From Arenibacter certesii DSM 19833 (GTDB lineage Bacteria > Bacteroidota > Bacteroidia > Flavobacteriales > Flavobacteriaceae), in contig NZ_AUCB01000003.1 in assembly GCF_000429545.1 (NCBI RefSeq), positions 124,001-188,000 of the forward strand: a stretch of 64,000 bases of DNA. The letters are read 5' to 3'. The translations under genes and the position numbers were made by a program. The notes below the pieces were generated by a model that worked only from the letters and a program-made list of their open reading frames with translations, was not told the DNA's origin and did no database searches. This document shows positions 37,693 to 45,749 of this stretch, in pieces; position 1 is the stretch's first letter; each line of letters starts with the position of its first letter.

Positions 37693-38157
37693 ATGGCGGC
37701 GATATACAAAATTTCGGAAGATAGCTATGATGAGCATTTTACCTTAATCGCTTTACACTCTAGTAGAGAGGATCATTCACTTGTGTACGCACTAAATTCT
37801 TACTTGAAAATAAAATTAAAAAGAGCTGTAAAGGATCTGGAAATATCTCCCAATGGATCGTTTCCCTTTTTTGACTGGAGGGATGAAATTCACGATCGCT
37901 ATTATACCCTTATAAGTAATAATAGCGTAGCAAAGGAGGAATTAAATGTAGGTAACCTATTCCAAGACCTTCCCTCATTTACTGCCTATAGTCTAATTCC
38001 CGAATATAAGGAAGTAGATTATTTTTTAAAGGTAGAACATGATGAACTGGACGTGGAGGAGAAAATCCTTAAGTCCGTTCTTTCCATCCCAAAGGTAATA
38101 ACTGCCTATAGTGTGGATGCAAACAAACTTAAATCAAGAAATAATTTAATATATTAA
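37693..38157 (+). CDS. IPExxxVDY family protein of unknown function
   Basis: The 154-aa protein carries the naming motif of its family, IPEYKEVDY at residues 102-110. No enzyme motif, signal peptide or membrane segment is visible. The first half is rich in basic residues (YLKIKLKRAVKD). The family is known from Bacteroidota genomes, often between rnc and pyk as here, but I know of no function. A possible promoter (TATATTTA at 37667-37674, one mismatch) lies just upstream. pyk follows 4 bp after its stop, so the two are co-transcribed. Confidence 0.88.
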   Translation: MAAIYKISEDSYDEHFTLIALHSSREDHSLVYALNSYLKIKLKRAVKDLEISPNGSFPFFDWRDEIHDRYYTLISNNSVAKEELNVGNLFQDLPSFTAYSLIPEYKEVDYFLKVEHDELDVEEKILKSVLSIPKVITAYSVDANKLKSRNNLIY

Positions 38158-38161
38158 TAGA

Positions 38162-39610
38162 ATGCCAGCATTAAAAAAGACAAAAATAGTAGCCACCTTA
38201 GGGCCAGCTACTAGTAAGAAGAGTGTTCTAAGGGACATGATAGGAGCAGGAGTGGATGTCTTTAGGATAAATTTTTCACATGCCGACTACGAAGATGTTA
38301 AGGAGCGCATAATAATGATCCGCGAATTAAACGAAGAGTTGGGAACCAATACTTCTATACTTGCAGATTTGCAAGGCCCAAAGCTTAGGGTAGGGGTAAT
38401 GGCAAAGGAAGTAATCGTTTCCGCAGGAGATGAGATTACCTTTGTTACCGGAGAACCTTTTGAAGGTGATTCCGAGCGAGTTTATATGAACTATTCTCAA
38501 TTTCCAAGGGACGTAAATGAGGGCGAACGCATTCTTTTGGATGATGGAAAGTTAATGTTCCAAGTAATCTCCACTAATAAAAAAGATGAGGTTAGAGCTA
38601 AGGTTATTCAGGGTGGACCTCTTAAATCCAAAAAAGGGGTAAACTTACCTAATACCAATATATCCCTACCAGCGCTTACAAAAAAGGATATCAAGGACGC
38701 TATTTTTGCAATTTCCCAGAATGTAGATTGGATTGCTCTATCCTTTGTTAGGTTTAGTCAGGATTTAATTGATCTACAGAATATTATAAAGGAGCATTCC
38801 GAACATAAGATTCCAATTATCGCCAAAATAGAAAAGCCCGAAGCAGTAGAGAACATCGATAAGATTGTTGCCTATTGTGATGGCTTAATGGTTGCCCGTG
38901 GAGATTTGGGTGTAGAAGTTCCTGCCCAAGAAGTACCTCTTATTCAAAAGCAGTTGGTATTACGTGCTAAAAAGGCAAGGATTCCTGTAATCATCGCCAC
39001 GCAGATGATGGAAACCATGATAACTAGCCTTACGCCTACCAGGGCAGAGGTGAATGATGTGGCCAACTCTGTTATGGACGGTGCAGATGCAGTGATGCTA
39101 TCTGGCGAGACTTCTGTAGGGAATTACCCAGTACAGGTTATTGAAAGAATGGCAAGCATTCTAATGAGTGTGGAGAATTCAGATCTTATTAAAGTGCCAC
39201 ATGAACATCCACACATCAGAACCAATAGGTATATTACCAAATCTATCTGTTTTCATGCGGCCAATATGGCAAATGAAATAAAGGCCAAGGCTATTTCAAC
39301 CTTGACTAATAGTGGCTATACCGCTTTTCAGATTTCAGCTTGGAGACCTAAGGCACATATTTTGGTATTTACCTCTAATAAAAGAATCCTTACGCAACTT
39401 AACCTGTTATGGGGAGTGAGGGCGTTTTATTATGATAAATTTGTGTCCACGGACCAGACTATAGAGGATGTAAATAAAATTGCTTTCGAAAAAGGATTTT
39501 TGGAAGTGGGGGATATGTTGGTCAGTTTAGCAGCCATGCCTATTAAGGCGAAAGGAATGGTAAATACGCTAAGGGTATCTGAAATGGGAATTGATAATCT
39601 TAAAGCTTAA
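38162..39610 (+). CDS. pyk: Pyruvate kinase
   Basis: The 482-aa enzyme makes pyruvate and ATP from phosphoenolpyruvate, the last step of glycolysis. The N-terminal KTKIVATLGPATS, the active-site stretch IPIIAKIEKPEAVENID (its Lys is catalytic) and MVARGDLGVEVP followed by ATQMMETM are all present. The C-terminal allosteric domain is complete (about 350-482). It sits 4 bp after the IPExxxVDY gene and ends at a bidirectional terminator. Confidence 0.97.
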   Translation: MPALKKTKIVATLGPATSKKSVLRDMIGAGVDVFRINFSHADYEDVKERIIMIRELNEELGTNTSILADLQGPKLRVGVMAKEVIVSAGDEITFVTGEPFEGDSERVYMNYSQFPRDVNEGERILLDDGKLMFQVISTNKKDEVRAKVIQGGPLKSKKGVNLPNTNISLPALTKKDIKDAIFAISQNVDWIALSFVRFSQDLIDLQNIIKEHSEHKIPIIAKIEKPEAVENIDKIVAYCDGLMVARGDLGVEVPAQEVPLIQKQLVLRAKKARIPVIIATQMMETMITSLTPTRAEVNDVANSVMDGADAVMLSGETSVGNYPVQVIERMASILMSVENSDLIKVPHEHPHIRTNRYITKSICFHAANMANEIKAKAISTLTNSGYTAFQISAWRPKAHILVFTSNKRILTQLNLLWGVRAFYYDKFVSTDQTIEDVNKIAFEKGFLEVGDMLVSLAAMPIKAKGMVNTLRVSEMGIDNLKA

Positions 39611-39630
39611 CCAGCTTAAATTTTTATAGC

Positions 39631-39668
39631 AAAACCTGTTGGATTTTAATAATCTAACAGGTTTTTTT
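39631..39668. terminator. Bidirectional terminator between pyk and dinB
   Basis: AAAACCTGTTGGATT (39631-39645) and AATCTAACAGGTTTT (39651-39665) pair with one mismatch and are flanked by T on the right and A on the left. The hairpin lies between two convergent genes and can stop transcription from both sides. Confidence 0.8.
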
Positions 39669-39675
39669 ATTTCGT

Positions 39676-40773
39676 TTATAAATCGAATTTCAGTTGTATG
39701 GAAAGCGATTTTTCGGTTGCTGGGGTGCTTTTCTCCGTGTTTAGGTTAGATAAGGAGATTCCTAACAGGCGAACAGAATTTTCCATTTTTTCTTGATAGA
39801 GCAATTCCTTTGCTAATTCCAAGATCACATTTTTATCTGCAATAAAATAAGGTACGGTCTTACTTCTTGTTTGTAGGGTGAAATCGCTATATTTTATTTT
39901 TAGGGTGATAGTCTTTCCAGCGATATGAGACTTTTTAAGTCTCCGCTCCAACTCGTTGGCAATGTGTTTTAAGCGCTCTAGCATAAATACCTCACTGCTT
40001 AGGTTTTCACTAAAGGTACGTTCTGCACCTACCGATTTTGGAATCCTATTTGGTTTTACCGGACTTAGGTGTATACCCCTTACCACATGATAATAATATT
40101 CGCCACTCTTTCCAAAATGGGCGCTTAGGAATTCCAAAGTCTTTTGCTTTAAATCCAGCCCAGTGAATATTCCCAGTTGGTACATTTTATCTGCGGTAAC
40201 CTTACCTACTCCGTGGAATTTACGGATTTCTAAGTTTTCCAAAAATGGAATTACTTCTTCAGGGTTTACAGTTTTTTGACCGTTGGGTTTGTTATAGTCA
40301 CTGGCTACTTTCGCAATAAACTTATTTATTGAAATCCCTGCCGATGCTGTTAGGCCTACTTCTTCATAAATTCTTTTTCTTATTTCCGCAGCAATTAAAG
40401 AAGCAGAGGGATTTCCCTTTTTGTTGATGGTAACATCCAAATAGGCCTCATCTAAGGAAAGTGGTTCAACCAAATCTGTATACTCAAAAAATATGTTGCG
40501 AATTAGCAGGGATATTTCTTTGTACCGGTCAAATCTAGGCGGCACAAAAATAAGGTCTGGGCAATTTCTTTTGGCCATGTAGCCGCTCATTGCGCTACGT
40601 ACCCCATATTTTCTGGCTTCATAGCTAGCTGCAGCCACAACTCCCCTTTTTTCAGCCCCACCAACAGCAATGGGCTTCCCTTTTAGAGTGGAATCATCCA
40701 TTTGTTCTACAGAAGCATAAAACGCATCCATATCCACATGGATTATTTTTCGTAGCGGAAAATCCAATTTCAT
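39676..40773 (-). CDS. dinB: DNA polymerase IV (Y family)
   Basis: The 365-aa error-prone polymerase has the catalytic acidic residues Asp14 (HVDMDAFYASVEQ) and Asp108-Glu109 (SLDEAYLDVT). The helix-hairpin-helix FHGVGKVTADKMYQLG and the little-finger domain (about 240-350) follow. The C-terminal tail ends IQLKFDL, which fits a beta-clamp-binding peptide. It allows synthesis past damaged template bases. It is a single gene convergent with pyk. No LexA-type operator was recognised upstream. Confidence 0.95.
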   Translation of the reverse strand: MKLDFPLRKIIHVDMDAFYASVEQMDDSTLKGKPIAVGGAEKRGVVAAASYEARKYGVRSAMSGYMAKRNCPDLIFVPPRFDRYKEISLLIRNIFFEYTDLVEPLSLDEAYLDVTINKKGNPSASLIAAEIRKRIYEEVGLTASAGISINKFIAKVASDYNKPNGQKTVNPEEVIPFLENLEIRKFHGVGKVTADKMYQLGIFTGLDLKQKTLEFLSAHFGKSGEYYYHVVRGIHLSPVKPNRIPKSVGAERTFSENLSSEVFMLERLKHIANELERRLKKSHIAGKTITLKIKYSDFTLQTRSKTVPYFIADKNVILELAKELLYQEKMENSVRLLGISLSNLNTEKSTPATEKSLSIQLKFDL

Positions 40774-40847
40774 ACTGTAAATTTATAACAACTATAGGGG
40801 AGTACATATAATTATTGATTAAACTCGCACCTTAAGAATTTTGGTCT

Positions 40848-41516
40848 ATGAACGAACAATTAAAAACCGCGATTATATTAGGAGCTACTGGTTTAACTGG
40901 AGGTATCTTATTAAGAACACTATTGGAAGATGATCGCTATGGTAAGATCAAATTGTTTTCCAGATCTACCATCGGATTTTCTCATCAAAAATTGGAAGAG
41001 TACCTTGGTGATCTGCGCAATCTTGAACAGTTTAAAATGGATTTTAATGCCGATGAGGTATTTTGTTGTATTGGAACCACAAAAGCCAAAACGCCGGATT
41101 CCGAAAAGTATCGCGAAATAGATGTTGGTATCCCAGTTTCAGCAGGGAAGCTTTGCAAGTTAAACAATATTAACACTTATATTGTAATTTCTGCCTTGGG
41201 TGCCAATCCTAAGAGTAGGGCTAGTTATAACCGGTTAAAAGGGGAGATGGAGAATGCTGTTTTGGCATTAGGTATACCTAAAACTCATTTTTTGCGTCCT
41301 TCTTTGATTGCGGGTAAGAGAGCGGAACAAAGATTGGGAGAAGGTTTGGCAAATCAATTTATGAAGGTATTGAATTTTGTGTTCGTTGGACCATTGGACA
41401 AATATAAGTCTATTAAACCAGAGACAATTGCTTCTGCTATGGTCTGGCTTGCCAATAAACAGTACAATGAAGTTTATATCGAATCAGACCAGATAAGAAA
41501 GCTTGCAGCTGAATAA
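40848..41516 (+). CDS. NAD(P)-binding Rossmann-fold protein (HTATIP2/NmrA-like)
   Basis: The 222-aa protein begins with a Rossmann dinucleotide-binding loop, GATGLTG at residues 12-18. Next come EVFCCIGTT and the active-site-like YIVISALGANPKSRASYNRLKGEME, with a Ser and a YxxxK-like arrangement. This is the atypical SDR layout seen in HTATIP2 and YwnB-type proteins. The substrate is unknown. It lies 36 bp before the CYTH gene on the same strand, and the two probably form an operon. Confidence 0.8.
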   Translation: MNEQLKTAIILGATGLTGGILLRTLLEDDRYGKIKLFSRSTIGFSHQKLEEYLGDLRNLEQFKMDFNADEVFCCIGTTKAKTPDSEKYREIDVGIPVSAGKLCKLNNINTYIVISALGANPKSRASYNRLKGEMENAVLALGIPKTHFLRPSLIAGKRAEQRLGEGLANQFMKVLNFVFVGPLDKYKSIKPETIASAMVWLANKQYNEVYIESDQIRKLAAE

Positions 41517-41552
41517 AGAGTAGTAGAGAAGATCAATTCAATAATAAATAGT

Positions 41553-42026
41553 GTGATAGAAATAGAGCGTAAGTTTTTAGTGAATTCCGAAGCGTTTAAG
41601 GAGGTTTCGGTAAGTGCTTATAGAATTGTTCAGGGTTTCCTTAATACAGATCCCTTACGTACGGTAAGGGTGCGAATTAAAGACGATGCGGGATTCCTTA
41701 CTGTTAAGGGAAAGGGAAATGATTTGGGGACAACCCGTTTTGAGTGGGAAACGGTTATTCCGGTTGAGGATGCCGAATCCTTAATGGAATTGGCAGAACC
41801 CGGCGTTATAGAAAAAGTTAGATATGAAGTGCCAGTGGGAGAGCATTTATTTGAAGTAGACGAATTCTTTGGTGAGAACAGGGGGCTAATAGTAGCCGAA
41901 ATAGAACTGAATTCAGAAGACGAGCCTTTTAAAACTCCTTCATGGTTAGGTAAAGAGGTAACGGGAATAAATAAATATTATAACTCCCAATTGAGTAAAC
42001 AACCCTTTAAAACATGGAAATCGTGA
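41553..42026 (+). CDS. CYTH domain protein (triphosphate tunnel metalloenzyme family)
   Basis: The 157-aa protein starts with the hallmark EIERKFLV (residues 3-10). It continues with alternating charged strands that line the tunnel (VRVRIKDDAGFLTVKGKG, RFEWE, VRYEVP, FEVDEFFGE, IVAEIELNSED). Family members act on triphosphates such as inorganic tripolyphosphate, ATP or thiamine triphosphate. Small bacterial ones are often tripolyphosphatases, but the substrate here is not readable. The start is a GTG at 41553, which places EIERKFL at the usual position. It follows the Rossmann protein by 36 bp. Confidence 0.9.
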   Translation: MIEIERKFLVNSEAFKEVSVSAYRIVQGFLNTDPLRTVRVRIKDDAGFLTVKGKGNDLGTTRFEWETVIPVEDAESLMELAEPGVIEKVRYEVPVGEHLFEVDEFFGENRGLIVAEIELNSEDEPFKTPSWLGKEVTGINKYYNSQLSKQPFKTWKS

Positions 42027-42070
42027 AATAATTGAGTTATATATTTCCTTTTGGTTTAGTATTTTCATGT

Positions 42071-42520
42071 ATGAAAACTTTAGAAAATAGTATGAAGGGA
42101 AATAATGTAATAGAAGGGAAGAAAATTTCTATTGTGCATACAAAGCAAGAATTGGAAGAGCAGGGCTTCTAAATATTGGATTATGTAGATAAAGATACTA
42201 AGGATACCATATTGATGTAATAATATTTTATGGTCTTCTTAAAATGAGGAGAAAACACGTATCTGTGTAAGACAGAGTTAGACACTATGCAAGTTTTGCA
42301 TTTAGCGCATCTAGAAAGAAGGTATCTATTGGGTTATGCAGATATATCAGGTCCTTTTGGGGATGATGGAGAAATAAGGAGAATTACCATTTATAATGTG
42401 CCAACTCAGAAAATGGCGGTTAGTCTTGCCAATTTAGACCCAATGATTGCTGCCGGGAGGCTTACTATAGAAACTCAGCCTTGGTGGGCTGCAAAAAAAA
42501 TTTCCTTTGAGGTTGCCTAA
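42071..42520 (+). pseudogene. YCII-like domain gene interrupted by four in-frame stop codons
   Basis: A single reading frame from the ATG at 42071 to the stop at 42520 (150 codons) encodes a recognisable YCII-like protein. It is broken by TAA at 42170, TAA-TAA at 42218-42223 and TGA at 42245. Pieces read in order: KISIVHTKQELEEQGF, stop, ILDYVDKDTKDTILM, two stops, YFMVFLK, stop, GENTYLCKTELDTMQVLHLA, then HLERRYLLGYADISGPFGDD and a C-terminal QPWWAAK. From memory, intact relatives have MQQYFM and FLKxG at the two later breaks, so the stops replace Gln and probably Arg codons. No frameshift is present. The last 78 codons (from the ATG at 42287) could still be translated alone but lack the first strand of the fold. 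Confidence 0.75.
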
Positions 42521-42525
42521 GTTTA

Positions 42526-43164
42526 TTACACCGCTAATAGAATGGCTACATAATGGCAAATAGCAGCGGCCAGTACAAAAAAATGCCACACAGCATGGTT
42601 GTAGGGGTATCTTCTCCATAGGTAAAAGATTACCCCCAATAAGTAAAGTCCACCTCCAATAAGAATCATGGTCATTATAGCGGAGGGAATAGTTTCAAAA
42701 AAAGTACGACCGCCTACGAGCATAATACAGCCCATTGCAATGTAAATGAGTGTTGAAATAATGTTCCACTTACCGGTAAAAAAGATCTTAAAAATAATTC
42801 CAAAAGCCGTTAGGCTCCACAACACACTCAATAATGAAATGCCAAAAGCATTATTCATATAAATTAATAAGAAAGGGGTATAAGTGCCGGATATTAGGAA
42901 ATAGATGCTAATGTGATCTAGAATTTGAAATATGGGTTTTACTTGGGCGTGTTGAAAGCCGTGATAGAGTGTAGAAAAAGTAAAAAGTTGTAGAAAGCAA
43001 AATCCATATATTGCTGCGCCAATAACGCCGGGTGTATTATTGCTTTTTATGGCAAAGGCAATTAGAATAGGAATACTCACGATCCCAAAAATAATTCCAA
43101 AGCCATGGATGATGCTATTTACCAGTTCTAGTTGAATTTTGGTTGTGGAATGTTGTGCCTGCAT
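42526..43164 (-). CDS. trhA: Hemolysin III/TrhA family membrane protein (PAQR type)
   Basis: The 212-aa integral membrane protein has seven predicted membrane segments. The PAQR/hemolysin III signature histidines are present: NSIIHGFGIIFG near the start, STLYHGFQH...LDHISIYFLISGTYTP in the middle and VWHFFVLAAAICHYVAI at the end. These Asp/His residues form a metal site in the family. It is thought to help control membrane fluidity; an actual haemolytic role is doubtful. It is a single gene, convergent with the broken YCII gene whose stop is 6 bp away. Confidence 0.9.
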   Translation of the reverse strand: MQAQHSTTKIQLELVNSIIHGFGIIFGIVSIPILIAFAIKSNNTPGVIGAAIYGFCFLQLFTFSTLYHGFQHAQVKPIFQILDHISIYFLISGTYTPFLLIYMNNAFGISLLSVLWSLTAFGIIFKIFFTGKWNIISTLIYIAMGCIMLVGGRTFFETIPSAIMTMILIGGGLYLLGVIFYLWRRYPYNHAVWHFFVLAAAICHYVAILLAV

Positions 43165-43379
43165 ACTGCTGGATTGAAGCTTACTATTAGCAATTGAAAA
43201 CTTTTACTAAAGTACCAAAATGGATTCAGTTTGTTGTGCCTTTTGAAGCACTGAATATTATTTGCTTTATATTTAGACGGGATGGAAGAGCAAGATTTAT
43301 TCCCTAAAAATATGACACTATTATTCAAAGAAATATTCTAAATAGTGTGGCAGTAATAAAAATAATAATAATATAAAAG

Positions 43380-44294
43380 TTATCGCAAAGCACCTTCTGG
43401 GAATTTAACCTTATCTGGAGCTTCGTTCAACAAGGGCAGAGCATATTTTAAAATACGGTTTCTACGAGCAGTAGTATCTTTAGGTTCAACAGGATAAGCT
43501 ACTACTCCCTCTATCCAAGCGTACTTGCTTATCCTAAAATGGACTGCGGCATCCCATTTTACATATTTTTGATTTGCTAGCTGCGGATAACTTTCCTTAA
43601 AATCTCTAATAGCTGCCTGCAATAAACATTCTTCCACAAACTTTAGATCACTGGTATAGGCCACTTGAATTGCAATTTCATTCCAAATGAAAGGAGCTTC
43701 GGGTCCAGTATAATTAATTATTTCCTCTCTCAGTATAAGGCTATTGGGAAATCTAATTACTCTTCCGCTTTTGCGATCGTTGCCCAGATAATCTCCGCTA
43801 CATTCCATAATGGAGGTGTCTAAATAACTTATTTCTACCACATCACCACGGAAGTCTTTTATTTGAATACGATCTCCTACTAGATAGGATCTACGAAAAA
43901 TTAAATAAATCCACGCGATAAAAGAGGTAATGGGGGCTTGCAAGGCAAAACCTATAACTAAGGATATTAATCCAAAACTGACGACTGCCGCGTATAGGTT
44001 TTGAAATAGAAAGGAAGCCACCACTATAAGGCTGAATACCATCGCTAAGAAGCGGACAATTCTCAAGAGGTTATACCTATCCCCTTCAGAATTTGTTTGG
44101 GTGTCTATAATCTTAGCAATAATTTTGCTTATCAGATAGATTATGGCAATTAAAAATAAGCTTATAGTTAGTTTTTTTGCGAAAGGAAGGTACTGATCCC
44201 ATGGATCAAATACGCTTAAGTCTAATAAATAATGTATGGCAATTAGCAACAATGCCATCACTCCATACATCGTAATCCCACCTTTAGTTTTCAT
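43380..44294 (-). CDS. Small-conductance mechanosensitive channel (MscS family)
   Basis: The 304-aa protein has three or four N-terminal membrane helices (about 8-125), including the pore-lining one with the AAVVSFGLISLVIGFALQAP pattern. A cytoplasmic MscS beta domain follows (VGDRIQIKDFRGDVVEISYL, FPNSLI). The family opens under membrane tension to release solutes during osmotic downshock. The C-terminal vestibule is shorter than in E. coli MscS but present. The gene lies 40 bp after the tolC-like stop on the same strand, so read-through from the efflux operon is possible. Confidence 0.88.
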   Translation of the reverse strand: MKTKGGITMYGVMALLLIAIHYLLDLSVFDPWDQYLPFAKKLTISLFLIAIIYLISKIIAKIIDTQTNSEGDRYNLLRIVRFLAMVFSLIVVASFLFQNLYAAVVSFGLISLVIGFALQAPITSFIAWIYLIFRRSYLVGDRIQIKDFRGDVVEISYLDTSIMECSGDYLGNDRKSGRVIRFPNSLILREEIINYTGPEAPFIWNEIAIQVAYTSDLKFVEECLLQAAIRDFKESYPQLANQKYVKWDAAVHFRISKYAWIEGVVAYPVEPKDTTARRNRILKYALPLLNEAPDKVKFPEGALR

Positions 44295-44334
44295 AGAGTT
44301 TTGATGCTATATAACCTACATACATCTAACTATT

Positions 44335-45735
44335 TTATTGCCATCCCCCGCCAAGTGCCTCATAAAGTGTGACTATGGCGTTTAATTGACCAAATTGGGA
44401 GTCAATAAGATTTAATTGGGAATTAAGTACATTTTGTCTGGCAGTCAGTACCTCTAAATAATTGGCTAAGCCGTTATTTAGCAATTCTTCAGAATAGGTC
44501 TCGGCCAGCATATTGGATGCGAGTTCCATTTTTCGCACTTCAATTTTTTTGCTTTCTGCCTCATATTCATAGAGGGCGTCCGACACTTCCTTTCCCGCCA
44601 TCAACAATGTCTTTTTGTAGCGTAGTAAAGCTTGCTCTTGTTGCGCTTGTGAAACTTCATGTTGCGTCCTTATTCTTCTTCCGTTTAATATGGGCTGGGC
44701 TAAGGACCCTGCTAAATTTGAGAATAGGGAGCTGGCGCTGAATAAATTATCCAACTCCAAACTTTGAAAACCTCCAGCAGCGGTAAGTCGCAAAGAAGGG
44801 TAAAAATGGCTTCTAGCCACATTGGTAAGCTCAAATGCATTGATTAATCCGTACTCCGCTTGTAAAACATCGGGTCTGTTCACCAATAAATCTGCAGGTA
44901 CACCAGTGGTCAGTTCAGTTTGTACTTCTTGGTCTTCCAATGCACCTCTTAACACACCTCGTACCGATTCGCCCATTAGGATAGAAAAAGTGTTCTCTAA
45001 TAGTTTAATATTCTTTTCAATGTCTACCAAAATAATTTCTGTGGAATACAATTGCGCTTCGGTTTGTTTTACCGCTACCTCTGTAACTTGGCCTGCGTCT
45101 TTTAAAGCTTGAGTGGTGTTTAAGCTACTTTTTCTGGCTTCTATGGTTTCCTTAATAATATCTTTCTGCTTATCAAGGGCTAAAAGTCTATAGTAAGTAC
45201 TGCTTATGGCAGCAATGAGGTTTGTTTTCACCGCTTGGTGCGCGGCCACGGATTGTAGGTAGGTGGCTTGGGATGCTCTGTCTGTACTTCTAATTTTCCC
45301 CCATATATCTGCCTCCCAAGATAGGGAACCTGATAGTTCAAATTGTTCAGAGGCAGATCCGCTATTCATTCCCATTGCACCGTTTTCTGAAAAGGTAGAT
45401 CGGCCATAACTTGCCATAGCATCCAAAGTAGGGTAATAGCCAGCTTTTCCTTGCCTTAAATAGGCCTGTGCAGCATTAATGTTTTCTAATGCAACCCTTA
45501 TATCCAGGTTATTGTCTAGTCCTCTTTGGATATAATCCGTTAAAATAGGATCTGTAAACAGTTGCGTCCAAGACAATTCGGCTATAGAAAGACTATCTGT
45601 TTTAATATTGTCTGTACGGTAGAGGGCATCGCTTTCTATTGCAGGTCTAACATATTCCTTGGCAGAAAAACAGGATTGCATCAATACCGGAATTATAGTT
45701 AATAGAAAGAGTCTGTACAAAGTGTTATTTCGCAT
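44335..45735 (-). CDS. TolC/OprM-type outer-membrane efflux lipoprotein
   Basis: The 466-aa protein has a lipoprotein signal with lipobox MQSC (Cys22). Two OEP repeats form the barrel and alpha-helical tunnel (about 60-260 and 275-460). The NodT/OprM signature region is seen (NLDIRVALENINAAQAYLRQ, VNRPDVLQAEYGLINAF). It forms the outer exit duct of the RND pump encoded just upstream (15 bp gap). The acrA-acrB-tolC order with one regulator at the front makes a complete tripartite exporter. The transported compounds are not evident. Confidence 0.92.
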   Translation of the reverse strand: MRNNTLYRLFLLTIIPVLMQSCFSAKEYVRPAIESDALYRTDNIKTDSLSIAELSWTQLFTDPILTDYIQRGLDNNLDIRVALENINAAQAYLRQGKAGYYPTLDAMASYGRSTFSENGAMGMNSGSASEQFELSGSLSWEADIWGKIRSTDRASQATYLQSVAAHQAVKTNLIAAISSTYYRLLALDKQKDIIKETIEARKSSLNTTQALKDAGQVTEVAVKQTEAQLYSTEIILVDIEKNIKLLENTFSILMGESVRGVLRGALEDQEVQTELTTGVPADLLVNRPDVLQAEYGLINAFELTNVARSHFYPSLRLTAAGGFQSLELDNLFSASSLFSNLAGSLAQPILNGRRIRTQHEVSQAQQEQALLRYKKTLLMAGKEVSDALYEYEAESKKIEVRKMELASNMLAETYSEELLNNGLANYLEVLTARQNVLNSQLNLIDSQFGQLNAIVTLYEALGGGWQ

Positions 45736-45749
45736 AATATATAAAACTA

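Noticed and set aside
42287-42520. Intact 77-aa YCII-like gene
   Set aside because: Recognisable protein sequence continues upstream in the same frame, interrupted by stop codons. The short frame is therefore the tail of a broken gene; it could still be translated, which is noted as a finding.
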